Shown here: positions 7,743-16,500 of the stretch, piece by piece
Layout of the letters: every line of letters starts with the position of its first letter
How positions within the stretch are numbered: position 1 is the stretch's first letter
Origin: Pigoraptor vietnamica
Taxonomy: Eukaryota > Opisthokonta > Filasterea
Assembly: GCA_943704525.1 (NCBI GenBank)
Contig: CALSCQ010000310.1
Span: forward strand, 10,001 to 26,500
DNA length: 16,500 nucleotides
Direction of reading: 5' to 3'
The notes under the pieces: model-generated
What the model saw: only the letters and a program-made list of their open reading frames with translations
The model's database searches: none
Told to the model about the DNA's origin: nothing
Made by a program: the position numbers and the translations under genes

Positions 7743-10700
7743 ATGGCAGACTGCGTTGCGTTTTGGCCCACGGAAAAGATGGCCGCGAAGATGCGGAACG
7801 TCACCGGCGACAAGTTTGTGGGCATGCTGGCGACGTACCTGAGGGACAACGGTGGGTTGGGACGGAGGGGATACGAAGTGCGCGCGCACACGGGGGAGTT
7901 CGTGCGCTGGTTTTGCTGAAGTCGGGCGCAACCAGTGCTCTTGATAGTATGTTGGTGAGGGGAGCACTCTCAGTTTTTTTGGAGACTTATGATCATGTTT
8001 GCTCTCTCGCGCGTGCTCTGGCACTTACCCACGCACCCACTTACCCACACGCACGCACTTACAAAACGCACACCCGCGCACAACCAACTCATTTGCACAT
8101 CCCTGTGCCAACAAACGTGCTTCGCAGGCGACCAAGTTCTCTCGGGCACCGTGAAGATCACACTTTCCGACCACTGGCTGCGGTACCTGAACAGCCGCCT
8201 GCCGCAGTGCGAAGCGGGTGCGTGCTCGATGAGACTCTCTGTTGCTTCGTTGTCACATTGCTAGTTCTCGTCGTATGCGATCGCGCGTATTTTCTATTGA
8301 ACTGCGAAGTCGTTGGGCAACCGTACATGTGATAAGATCCCACGTGTATTGAATTGCTGCGTCGCACGTGCAGACGACTTCACGCCTGGGACGTTCGTTC
8401 CGGCCGATCGGAACGAGGAAGACGTGGCCTTCATATTCGAATTCCTGCAAATGGTCGAGTTTGTCAAGGTATAATGCGCGCGGGGTTGTGTTATGACTGG
8501 TGTGTGTGCTCGCGTGTGCGTGAGTGCGTGCGCGTGTACGATGTACAGGGAATGTATGTGCGTGTGTATAGATGTACGTGTGCATCCGTAACGCAAGTTC
8601 AAAGGTTCACGAACGCACACACTATGCCTGCGCAGATTGTGCACGACAAGAAGGCGCGCGGTGCATCGGAGGGGCTGGTGGACGTGACGCGGTTCCGCGC
8701 TCTCAAGAGCATCGAGGCAAGCAGCACGCCGCACTCTCCCATTGATGTCCCATGAAAGCTGTAAAGTGGTGTCTCTGTCCTATCGCCGTGCACTCGTTGC
8801 AATACGCTCCAATATCCGTGTGGTTGCTGACAGTGGACCTGACGTGTGCGCGCGTGTTTGTTCTACTGCAGATCGCCGACGTGCCCGTCATGCGCATTTC
8901 GGGCCTTGCGTCCCTCCGCGATCGCCTCGAATCGATTGCCTTCTGCGGACCCCTTGTGGCCATGCGGGTGCGTGCAGCGTGGAACGGCAGAGATGCATAC
9001 AAGTGTGCAAAGTGTGTGTGTGTGTATGTGTTTCTGTGTGTGTGTGTGTATGTGTGTGTGTGTGGGTGGGTGGGTGTGTGTGAGTATGTATGTGAGTTTG
9101 TGTGTATATGTACTTATGTGCTTGTGTTTTATTTAATGTGTGTTCTGAACGGGTCACTGGGAGAACAACCGTAAAACACGCACACTGGCACCTTTCCTTA
9201 CCCACACACTCCCTATTGATGTATCTCTCTCCGTTCTTCCCATAAGGACCTCTTTTCAAAGTGTGGAGCCGACAATGTCTCCGCCGTACCCTCCGCCGAC
9301 GCAAACCCGGAGTCATCGAGCGGCGTCACGTGGCCTCGTCTGTCCCGGGCCTTTCTCTCGGGATGTGGCCTTGCAGCAACCGACGACTCGCTCGTGAGTT
9401 GGCCATCGTCGCCCTGTCGCAGCTCTATCGCTTAATCGCACGCGGTCGTTTCCTCGCATTCCATTGCTGGTTGTGCGAGTGCAGAATGTAGCTAAGCTGC
9501 CCGCTCACACTACGCCTCCTTTTGCGCAGCGCTGTGTTCCTTCTCTGTCGTCGATGGACCTGAGCCATAACAAGATCAAGAGTGTCGCAGAAGATTTTAG
9601 GGTGCGTCTCTCTCTCTCTGCCAGCAATGGCACGCGCACGACGGGCGAAACGCCGTCTTTTGTATCTCACAGTGTGTAATTCCCGCACACGATTCATCAG
9701 TTTCTTTGTCTCGTCCCTCCCGCTCCTGCTGTTACATCTCTCACACGTCTCCATCCGCAGCTCCTCGTGCAAATGGAACGACTTGACATGTCATACAACG
9801 CCATCTCGTCCGTGCTCGGCATCAACGCAATGCTGGGGCGCGTCACGTGGCTCTCCCTCAAGGGCAACGCACTCACCAGTGTCGCGGGTGGGCGGCGCCG
9901 TCCGAAGGCCCCTGCATGTGTGCGCGAATGGCATATAGACTGCTGTTGCGCAACTGTGGCCAACGGCGTGCTAGCGTTTGTGTCCTTCTATTTCCCGCGC
10001 CCAGATACGCGCACACGCACCCTCGTCTCACACGGGCGCTTCTTGTCATGCTGCAGGCATCGACAAACTCTACTCGCTCGAGCACCTCGACGTGTCGTCC
10101 AATTGCATCGACAGCTTTGGGGATGTCGCGCGACTCGGACGCCTTCCGTTGCTCACGGAGCTGCACCTCCAGGGTAACCCGATCTCGTTCCACGGGAAGT
10201 ACCGCGTCCTGGCGCTCACTCCCTTCAGCGAGCGGCTTGACGAGGTGTGTGGCTGTGCAACTTGTCAACCATTCTTCGCGCAAGTCTCGTTTAACCGAGC
10301 GCTCACTATGACGCACACATGCACCGCAATACGCACAGACGCGCGTACGCTTTCGCTTATTCTTCTGATGGCATCTCCCCCTTCTCTCAGGTTGTGCTTG
10401 ACGGCGTCCCCGCAACGCCCAAGGAGAGGAAGGCCGTCGCTCAGGCCGCCGCGCTCGACCAGCCCGCTACCCCACCGGACCCTCGCCGCGTCGACAGCCC
10501 CGCACCCGTCGTTGCCGCTCCTCTCGAGCGCTCGGATTCCCCGCTCGTCCTTTCGTCCACCGTGCCGCAGCAGGGCGTGAAGAGGCCCGTCGCCACTCGC
10601 CGCGTCTCTCAGCCGACCGCCATTCCCGAAGTGGGAGTATCCTCACCCGCGACGTCTGTGCCGGCGACGCCAGTTATGGAGACGCTGGATGTCTCCGCGG

Positions 10701-13700
10701 CCTCCCTTGTGTCTGCTCACGCTCACGTGACCCCGATGGCGGACGAGGTCCGGCCATCGCTGCTTGATGCCGGCGTGGCGTCCCCTCCGGGTGCTGCGGC
10801 AGAGTCGCCGCGCGTGACGGCACTGAAGACGGGAAAGGGCAGCAGTACAAAGAAGCCGAAGAAACGAAAGGTGCGTTCGCGTTTCCACCGCAGCCTGTAC
10901 TGTGAACGAGGAGCAACAATGCTTGCGTATCTGTCTGTGTTGCCCGCTCGCACGCTCAGCCCTCGTCTGCGCCAATCGATGAATGTCTCAGGTCAAGGAA
11001 GCCGTCATCCACGATGCAGTCGATCCCGCGCACCCAACAGTAACAAACGCCGGCACGCAAACACCCTCATTCCCCGTTGTCACCGTTGCAACGGACGCGC
11101 ACGTGTCCAGCGCGCCGGGGAGCGCCACCGTAACACCCACGGCAGGCAGCCCGGCGCCCGGCAGTCCCTCGATGGAGCCCGTCCAATTTGCGTCGGCGTC
11201 GAGCGAAGAGGACAATCTGGGACCGCCGAAAGCCCTTCCGGGCCCCGCGATTGCTCTGCCACGACAGGGCGGTCAGTTGGGTGGTCTTGCACCCCCCGAC
11301 GCGAAGCTGCGTTCAGACTCGACCGTTGAGTTCCAGCAGCGCGTCGCGGCCATGCGCGAAGAAGGAGGCAGCCGTTGGCTGATGATTCTGAACGGGCTGG
11401 AGGAGAAGGCCGCTGAGAGTCAGCAGCAACAGCGGGGCGGCGCGCACGCGGTGCAGTTTGCGACGTCGCCGTCGTCACTCGGTTCGACAAGTGCGGGCGC
11501 GTCGTCGACACAGAAGAAGAAGGGGCACGGGCGCCAGCACTCGCTCGCGGCGAACGTCGTGCTCGGGTCGTCTCCCGTGTCTGCATCGACGCCGACAGGC
11601 GACGTGCCGGAGAGGAAGCGTTCTGAGACGGTCTCCACCTTCGATCCGTTTGCGTCGCCCTTTGGCGGTGCGTGCTGTCTTACATAGGGTGGCATGGGTG
11701 AACTGTGATTGGAGTTTGGTAGCCCCAAGCGGGCCATAGTTGCAAGCTGCGTGCGTGTGTGCCGCGCGATGACGATCGAATCCCGTATTTACTTTCCTCT
11801 TTCTATTCACAGGCCCGAGCGAGAATTCGTCCGCCTACGCGACACCCATCGCCCCTTCCCCAGGCACGTCCACCGACAACCTCCACGGCCCGTCCGCGAC
11901 TCACAACGCGGCCGCCGCTTCGAGCACGCAAGCGCCCAACTCGAGTGGATGGAACGCCGTCGCGCGCGCCGTGAAAAAGAAGAAGACGGCGCGGCCAAAG
12001 TCGATGCCTGCGTCCGCATTCAAGGACATTGTCGACGGCGCCGACTACAGCACAACAGGGGGCGCGGCACTTTCAAATGGCGAGCACAAGGAAGGAAGCA
12101 CGACGCCGACGTCGACCAGGTCGCCAGCGACGGGACGTCGAGCGAACGGCCCTGTCGCTGTGCCGCGCTCTCGCGCGGGTGCGTGCTCCGAGGGCCTCGT
12201 GGACGCCATGTTATCGTCGCAGGACGATGGGGCGATGGCCTCCGCAATGTCCCCTTCCTTGTCAAACGACGACTCTCGGCTGCGCACGGAGAGCGGCGAG
12301 TCAGAGGGTGGCGGTACCGCCGCGCTGCCGCCGGTGCGCGAGCCCACGCACGAGTTTTTCGCTGAGGCGCTGGTGGCGGGAGGCCATCGCGCGACGCGGA
12401 TACTTACGGTCGGCAACAATGCGGTCGTGGAGAGCGATGCGTCGACGGGGCGCGTGGTGCGCTCGCATGACACGCGCGTGCTGGTGGAAATCAACGACGT
12501 CTTTCTCACTGGATCGACGTCGTCGGCGTCTGGCAGTGCCGCGCTGGCGGAGGGTGTGCGGCAACAGCAGCAGAGCGACAAGCCGCTCGTTCGCCTCACG
12601 TTCAGGTGCGTTGAGCAGTCCCTGTTGTTAGCTGCCCATATATATTCCCATACATTCACCTGCGACCGCGACGTTCGTTTGTGTGTTTGTGTGAGTGGGG
12701 GGAAACCATCTCTATGCCTGCTGGTTTGTTGCCTCTGGAAGCTGAAGTTGTTACGACGCCAATGCACTGTACTGTACTAGTCTTGCACGATCTCATTATT
12801 GTCATATTCCTGCTTTACTGCTGCCTGCGACAGCTGTGGTCAGTACGACGCAGATGCACTGCACCATCTCATCCATTGTCTTATTCTTCCCATCCAGGTA
12901 CGGTCGACAGGACGTGCAGATTGCCGAGTACGCCCTCGAGGATCGGCAATCGCGCGCAGAGCTGTTTGAACTGCTCCGTCCCGTCGTCGCCGCGAACAAG
13001 GCGCGTCTTGTCGTGCTCGGGAGGGTCATGTGCGTCGCCTGCTCGCACTCGTTCATCGACAGCGACCGGGACCCTAGGCTGCCGCGAAGTGAGTGTTTGT
13101 ATGTGTTGCAACACTGGCGCGCACCTGCGTTCCTTCGCGAATGCTGTGCTTTTCCAACTCGATTTTTTTTTTCTCCCTCCACTTTCGCTGATTCAGCCGT
13201 CGCTTTCCACCTCACCCTTCCACTTTGTCTGCAACAGGTGACACGAAGTGCCCCAAGTGCGGCGGCAGCGTCGTTGACGTCACCGAACCACGCCACGAGC
13301 CGGACAGGGCGGACAGAATGTCCATGCTGCTTAGCAACCGCATCTCCTCCCAGAAGATCGACCTTGGGTCCGCCGAGGGCATCGATCTGTTCAGCGACGA
13401 GCGCACACGTAGCTCTCACTCCGGCGGCGGCGGCGTCCGAGAGGGGCTCGCATCGACGTCTCCCTCAGGAGCAGCGGCGAAGGTGGGGGAGCCCGGTACG
13501 CGCTGCACGATTGGGGAATTGATGGCGCGCGTTGCGGCGGGCGAGTCTGACAACATGCAGTGGGACGCCACCGCCGCGGGCCTCGACCAAACGACGGCGA
13601 TTCACATCAATCTGAAGGTTCGTGACGCGGCCTTTGCATTTCGGGTTTCCCCCCGGTCTGTCTTAGTCAGCATGCATGCGTGCGCGGTGTGTGCGTGTGC

Positions 13701-15375
13701 GCGAGTTCGAGTGTGCATGTGGGCACGAATTCGGTGCGAAGGGGCGGGTGCACATGTTCCCGTGACTGAAAGTGTACCCCCCACTTTGCCAGGTCATCTC
13801 GGCAGATAACGAGCGCATTTCTTCGCACGTGCGGTGCTCCGGCATCGCCATCGACCGCTCCGGAGAGCGCGATCGCGAGCGCCCCTATCTCGCCGTTCTC
13901 ACCACGCGCAGCCTTTACGTCTTTGTCGAGAAGCGCGCGCACCGACAGCCGCTCGAAGAAGTCCTCAAAGTGCCTCCGCAAAAGCGGCTGAAGCTCGTCG
14001 CGACGCACGCGTTGAGCGAGCTCTGCTTCGTCGATCTCGGCGCTGCCCGGCAGTCGTTTCGGCTCGAGTTCACCGGCGGCGCAGCGCACGTCATGCTGAC
14101 GCGCGACCCGGAAAAGACGGCGCTGTTTGTGGGCGCGCTCTCGGCTGCCCTTGCTGAGCTCAGCATGGACCAGCAGATATCGCTGGGCGCCATCAGCCAC
14201 CAGCCGAGCCCTCGCATATTCCGCGATATTGTGCGGGAGGTCTTGCCCGCTGGCGGCGTCGCAGGGCGCGGGTGCGTGTCTGTGTGTGCGCTGCGGATGC
14301 GCTCAACGTGCGTTTTTGGTGTCGCTGCGACGCGCGAATTGCACGTCCCTGTCGCACTCGGCGTCCGATGTGTGCGTCTCGGAGGCTGCTTTCCAACGTC
14401 TCTAATGCGTTGTCGCATCCTCTCTGTCCCCAGGCACTCCCGCAGCGAAGTGGACTGGACGGATGTGCTGCAGGACGGTCCGAAGGGCGCCATCGACGAC
14501 GACGACCCGGCCAATTCGCCGATTAAGTCGTACCACCTCGTTCACCAGACCCTCAAGAGTGCGTGCACGCACAACTTTGCAGCTGTTGCTTGAGGGGATT
14601 TTGTGTGCTTCACTTCACCGCACACTTTCGTGTTAGCGTGCATTGTGCATACAGTCCTAATTTGTCGCTTGGGGGCTTCTTGCGCTTCGTCCCGAACCTC
14701 ATTGCTTCCGCTTGCCCCTCGCAGACGAATCCTCCGTCCCTCGTACGCTCGTCACGACTTCCGAGCGCGCATTTCTGTGCGACGAGGACTTCTTTTGGAC
14801 GGACCGCGAGGCGCGCGCCATGTCCAACGCAAGCGACGCCGACTCTGTGAGAAAGGGCGCGCCGCACTTCCGCCTCTACGCGGACGCCGCCGTATGCGAC
14901 ATTGTCTCGATCGTATCCGCCAGTTCGAACAGAGTCTAGTGCACACCGAGCACAACGCCCCGCCAGCAAACAGCATCGCCCATTCCCCCCTCCCACCCAC
15001 CCACCCAAACACTTCCTCCTTCGACTTCTCTTTTTCTTCACTCCGATGTCGCTGACTGTGCAGGTGATCGACCGCGCCGATATGCGCCGGATTTCCATCG
15101 TCTTTGAAGCAGAGGACGCCGGCGGGGCGACGAGCGAGGAAGAAGGCGGCCTCGGGGCGCTGCACGTGACCAAGCGGCTCGGCGGGCTCTCCATACTCAA
15201 CCGCGGTGCTGCGCGCGAGCGACCGAAGGGAAGGTCCCCCGCACGTTGGGACATAGAGTGCGACAGCGCACGCGTGGCTGTCGACGTCGCCGCTGTGCTC
15301 GGGCGGCTGTGGCGTGAGCACTTTCAGATTGATCTCGCCCTGGTTTATGGGGATGTCGCGGGTGGTGCGCGGTAG
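7743..15375 (+). CDS. STK11IP: STK11IP/LIP1 homologue, LKB1-interacting protein (18 exons, 1542 aa)
   Basis: Exons: 7743-7851, 8128-8217, 8374-8468, 8636-8716, 8872-8967, 9247-9393, 9530-9601, 9761-9887, 10057-10244, 10391-10870, 10992-11667, 11813-12605, 12898-13088, 13238-13617, 13793-14271, 14434-14558, 14725-14912 and 15064-15375. They sum to 4629 nt with all phases matched. A TAA sits directly before ATG 7743; the in-frame ATG at 7779 has a better Kozak context and may be the true start. The N-terminal region (LRDNGDQVLSG, FIFEFLQ, RALKSIEIADVPV, LESIAFCGPL, DLFSKCGAD) and the LRRs match STK11IP in order and spacing. Next come a disordered Ser/Pro/Ala region (~345-860), a PH-like region (~865-1025), CxxC pairs (1030-1056) and C-terminal PH-like exons. 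Animal STK11IP binds the kinase LKB1/STK11 and has been tied to lysosomal mTORC1/V-ATPase control. Its role here is inferred from homology. It is longer than the animal protein (~1,100 aa), mainly through the disordered middle. Confidence 0.88.
8717..8871 (+). other. GC-AG intron 4 of the STK11IP homologue
   Basis: Exon 4 ends AAGAGCATCGAG at 8716 and is followed by GCAAGC, not GT; exon 5 starts ATCGCCGACGTG at 8872 after CTGCAG. Joining them in phase 0 gives FRALKSIEIADVPVMRISGL, which continues the family alignment without gap. GAG|GCAAG is the usual strong context of rare GC-AG introns. No GT near the exon end keeps this frame. Confidence 0.8.
9012..9100. repeat. GT-rich microsatellite in an intron
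   Basis: An imperfect (TG)n tract with TATG and TGGG interruptions fills the first part of intron 5 (8968-9246) of the STK11IP homologue. Similar shorter GT-rich stretches lie near the 5' ends of introns at 8469 and 13618, suggesting a genome-wide trend rather than a specific element. Confidence 0.8.
9530..10214 (+). other. Leucine-rich repeats of the STK11IP homologue
   Basis: Exons 7-9 encode consecutive SDS22-like LRRs: SMDLSHNKIKSV, RLDMSYNAISSVLGI, WLSLKGNALTSVAGI, HLDVSSNCIDSFGDV and ELHLQGNPISFHGKYR. Each has the LxxLxLxxN core with Leu/Met/Val/Ile variants. The run ends with YRVLALTPF, like an LRR cap. They would form the curved binding face typical of this protein family. Confidence 0.92.
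10391..12300 (+). other. Disordered, basic-cluster-rich middle region (exons 10-12)
   Basis: Residues ~345-860 are rich in Ser, Pro, Ala, Thr and Gly, with no recognisable fold. Basic clusters stand out: KKPKKRKVK, formed exactly across the exon 10/11 junction (AAG at 10868-10870 joined to GTCAAG at 10992), and VKKKKTARPK in exon 12. PKKRKV resembles a classical monopartite nuclear import signal. A Gln run (QQQQ) occurs later in exon 12. Such linkers are often phosphorylated, but no specific site can be assigned. Confidence 0.6.
12752..12890 (+). repeat. Duplicated 3' segment inside one intron
   Basis: Within intron 12606-12897, TACGACGCCAATGCACTG at 12752-12769 recurs as TACGACGCAGATGCACTG at 12844-12861. 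Both are followed by CACGATCTCAT or CACCATCTCAT and a pyrimidine-rich ATTGTC(A/T)TATTC block. The copies start 92 nt apart; the first carries an extra ~12 nt (TACTGTACTAGT). The second copy provides the functional pyrimidine tract and acceptor (CATCCAG). Confidence 0.75.
13031..13260 (+). other. CxxC...CxxC zinc-ribbon-like element split by an intron
   Basis: Exon 13 encodes MCVACSHSF (Cys1030, Cys1033) and exon 14 encodes DTKCPKCGG (Cys1053, Cys1056). Spliced over intron 13089-13237, the pattern is C-x2-C-x19-C-x2-C, a likely single-zinc site. The CPKCGG knuckle is typical of zinc ribbons. It follows directly on a PH-like segment (ELFELLRPVVAANKARLVVL). Intron placement is supported by phase 1 on both sides. 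Confidence 0.75.
13793..15375 (+). other. C-terminal PH-like region of the STK11IP homologue (exons 15-18)
   Basis: Exon 15 has alternating strands RPYLAVLTTRSLYVFVEKR and KRLKLVATHALSELCFVDLG, then RQSFRLEFTGG and a helix PEKTALFVGALSAALAELS, the order of a pleckstrin-homology-like fold. Exons 17-18 repeat the theme: RTLVTTSERAFLCDEDFFW, HFRLYADAAVCDIVSIVIDR, RRISIVFEAED, and a final helix VAVDVAAVLGRLWREHF. I used the donor at 14913 (GTATCC), which is weak but keeps frame and joins CDIVSI to VIDRADMRR. The stop is TAG at 15373-15375. Confidence 0.7.
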
Positions 15376-15409
15376 AAGATGGGATTATTGCGGACGAGTG
15401 AAGGGAGAA

Positions 15410-15426
15410 TTTTTTTTTTTTTTTTT
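15410..15426. repeat. Poly-T tract after the STK11IP homologue stop
   Basis: Seventeen consecutive T on the plus strand begin 35 nt after the stop codon. It lies in the 3' UTR and could be a U-rich 3'-end element or simply a slippage-prone homopolymer. Confidence 0.85.
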
Positions 15427-15486
15427 CCAAGTATAAGAAGGCTTGATGCGACACAGTGTCACGCCCGACCGCGTTGCACTCATGGA

Positions 15487-15487
<1 letters not shown>

Positions 15488-15531
<44 letters not shown>

Positions 15532-15533
15532 GC
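15488..15533. repeat. Compound microsatellite (AC)15(GC)8
   Basis: A run of AC units (15488-15517) passes directly into alternating CG (15517-15533). Both halves are alternating purine-pyrimidine, the class of sequence that can adopt left-handed Z-DNA. No coding frame crosses it convincingly. Confidence 0.9.
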
Positions 15534-15567
15534 AATGCGCAACATAAATGCACGCACCGGGTTCCAG

Positions 15568-15663
15568 GTCCACGTCAACGGTGCCAACTTTCGCGCCCGA
15601 CTTCGCCACGCGACACGCAACATTAGTGAGGACGGGAAGAAGGCGGTTGCAGTGCTCGGCATG
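15568..15663 (+). other. Possible exon of an unidentified plus-strand gene
   Basis: A TTCCAG acceptor-like site at 15562-15567 precedes a 32-codon phase-0 stretch (VHVNGANFRARLRHATRNIS, then EDGKKAVAVLGM) that stops exactly at ATG|GTGCGT, the commonest donor type in this window. Third-position GC is about 70%. However, the opposite strand over the same bases is equally open (RLLPVLTNVACRVAKSGAKV and so on) and also ends at a GTGCGT. I do not recognise either product, so strand and reality are uncertain. Confidence 0.25.
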
Positions 15664-16384
15664 GTGCGTATGTCACATGCGTGAGTCACGTCGCAACAGG
15701 CTTGACCCACAATCGAAGCGGAAATGAACGCACACGTAGACACACCAGACGCTTCATCACACTGGCCCGCCCACTCAAAAGACGAGAAGGCACTCCCGGA
15801 ATCGCGCTGCTCGTACGTGTCAGGCGCCCGCTCGAGGTGTCCGCAGAAACGACATAGGCCGTGTCGAGGGCAGCGGCGGCTTCGAGCACACCCCCAAAGC
15901 AGTTCTCGTCCGTAATGTGGTCAGAGTCAAGAGCCCCTGCTCGTCGCCGGAGTCTCCGGCAAGAGTCATACTCGTTGTTGCTGTAGTTCGCTATTTGCGT
16001 GCACGGTCCCTCGCCTTTTCGTCGCTCTTTCGTTTGCCTTTTTCTCTCTCTCTGTGGTGAAGTGGGCGCTTCTTTCAGTTGCGCAGGAAACGCGCCAAAT
16101 ACACAATGCAGACTACACCCCCTTTTTCAATTTTGAATTTTTTTTGTGTGCGTTACTTGTACCGACATCAGCGTTACCGGCGTCCTTCACTTTGCGTCCC
16201 ACTGGCTCGTACCCTCTGGGATGAACCGTCATCTGCATGGCTGAAGCGGCAGTTTGGGCTCGATATATGTGTGCGTTTGAAGGTGCGCTATAGTTGGGTG
16301 TGTACATGTGCTGTGCGTGTTAGGACTGATTGGCACTATACTGCAGCCGCATTACGGAAAACAGTGGAGCTCTGTTTGTGTGCC

Positions 16385-16500
<116 letters not shown>

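Noticed and set aside
7688-8332. 214-codon plus-strand ORF over the start of the STK11IP homologue
   Set aside because: It is in a different frame from exon 1 and runs through intron 1 and intron 2; translation has no family similarity.
9873-10415. 180-codon minus-strand ORF over the LRR exons
   Set aside because: The plus strand carries clear leucine-rich repeats with good splice sites, so this is a shadow.
15945-15966. GVSGKS, a P-loop-like string on the plus strand
   Set aside because: The frame has no other nucleotide-binding motifs, no upstream beta-strand context of length and soon reaches low-complexity sequence. The match is short enough to be chance.

Overview
The window is nuclear DNA from a GC-rich, intron-rich eukaryote, most likely a unicellular protist. 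The reading frames that look like real proteins are split into many exons joined by GT-AG introns of about 120-290 nt. The DNA between and inside genes is full of (GT)n/(AC)n microsatellites. There are no bacterial operons or Shine-Dalgarno sites. I cannot name the lineage from the sequence alone. Most long uninterrupted ORFs here are shadows or intron read-throughs, so the genes below were assembled exon by exon from splice sites, phase matching and protein continuity.

Layout: (1) 112-290, plus strand: last exon of a zinc-type alcohol dehydrogenase-like enzyme whose body lies left of the window. (2) 476-7157, minus strand: an 11-exon gene for a 1692-residue protein with an N-terminal hydrophobic anchor, a WW-domain pair, a long armadillo/HEAT-like repeat region and two SPRY domains. 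Its 3' end faces the dehydrogenase tail to tail, 185 nt apart. (3) 7158-7742: divergent promoter region. (4) 7743-15375, plus strand: an 18-exon gene for a 1542-residue homologue of STK11IP/LIP1 (LKB1-interacting protein). It has LRRs, a disordered basic middle, a PH-like region, a CxxC...CxxC zinc-ribbon-like element and a C-terminal PH-like region. (5) 15376-16500: poly-T, (AC)n(GC)n, a possible exon of unclear gene and strand, and a (TG)n tract running off the window end.

Both large gene models close without a frame error: exon lengths sum to 5079 and 4629 nt, both multiples of three, with every intron phase matched. The STK11IP family is linked to LKB1 and, in animals, to lysosome/mTORC1 biology. 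The armadillo-WW-SPRY protein looks like a membrane-anchored scaffold. Their head-to-head arrangement suggests shared transcriptional control, but a functional link is only inference. The best candidates for something undescribed are the armadillo-WW-double-SPRY architecture, the GTGCGT-biased splice donors with one GC-AG intron, and a triplicated 33-nt motif inside an intron.
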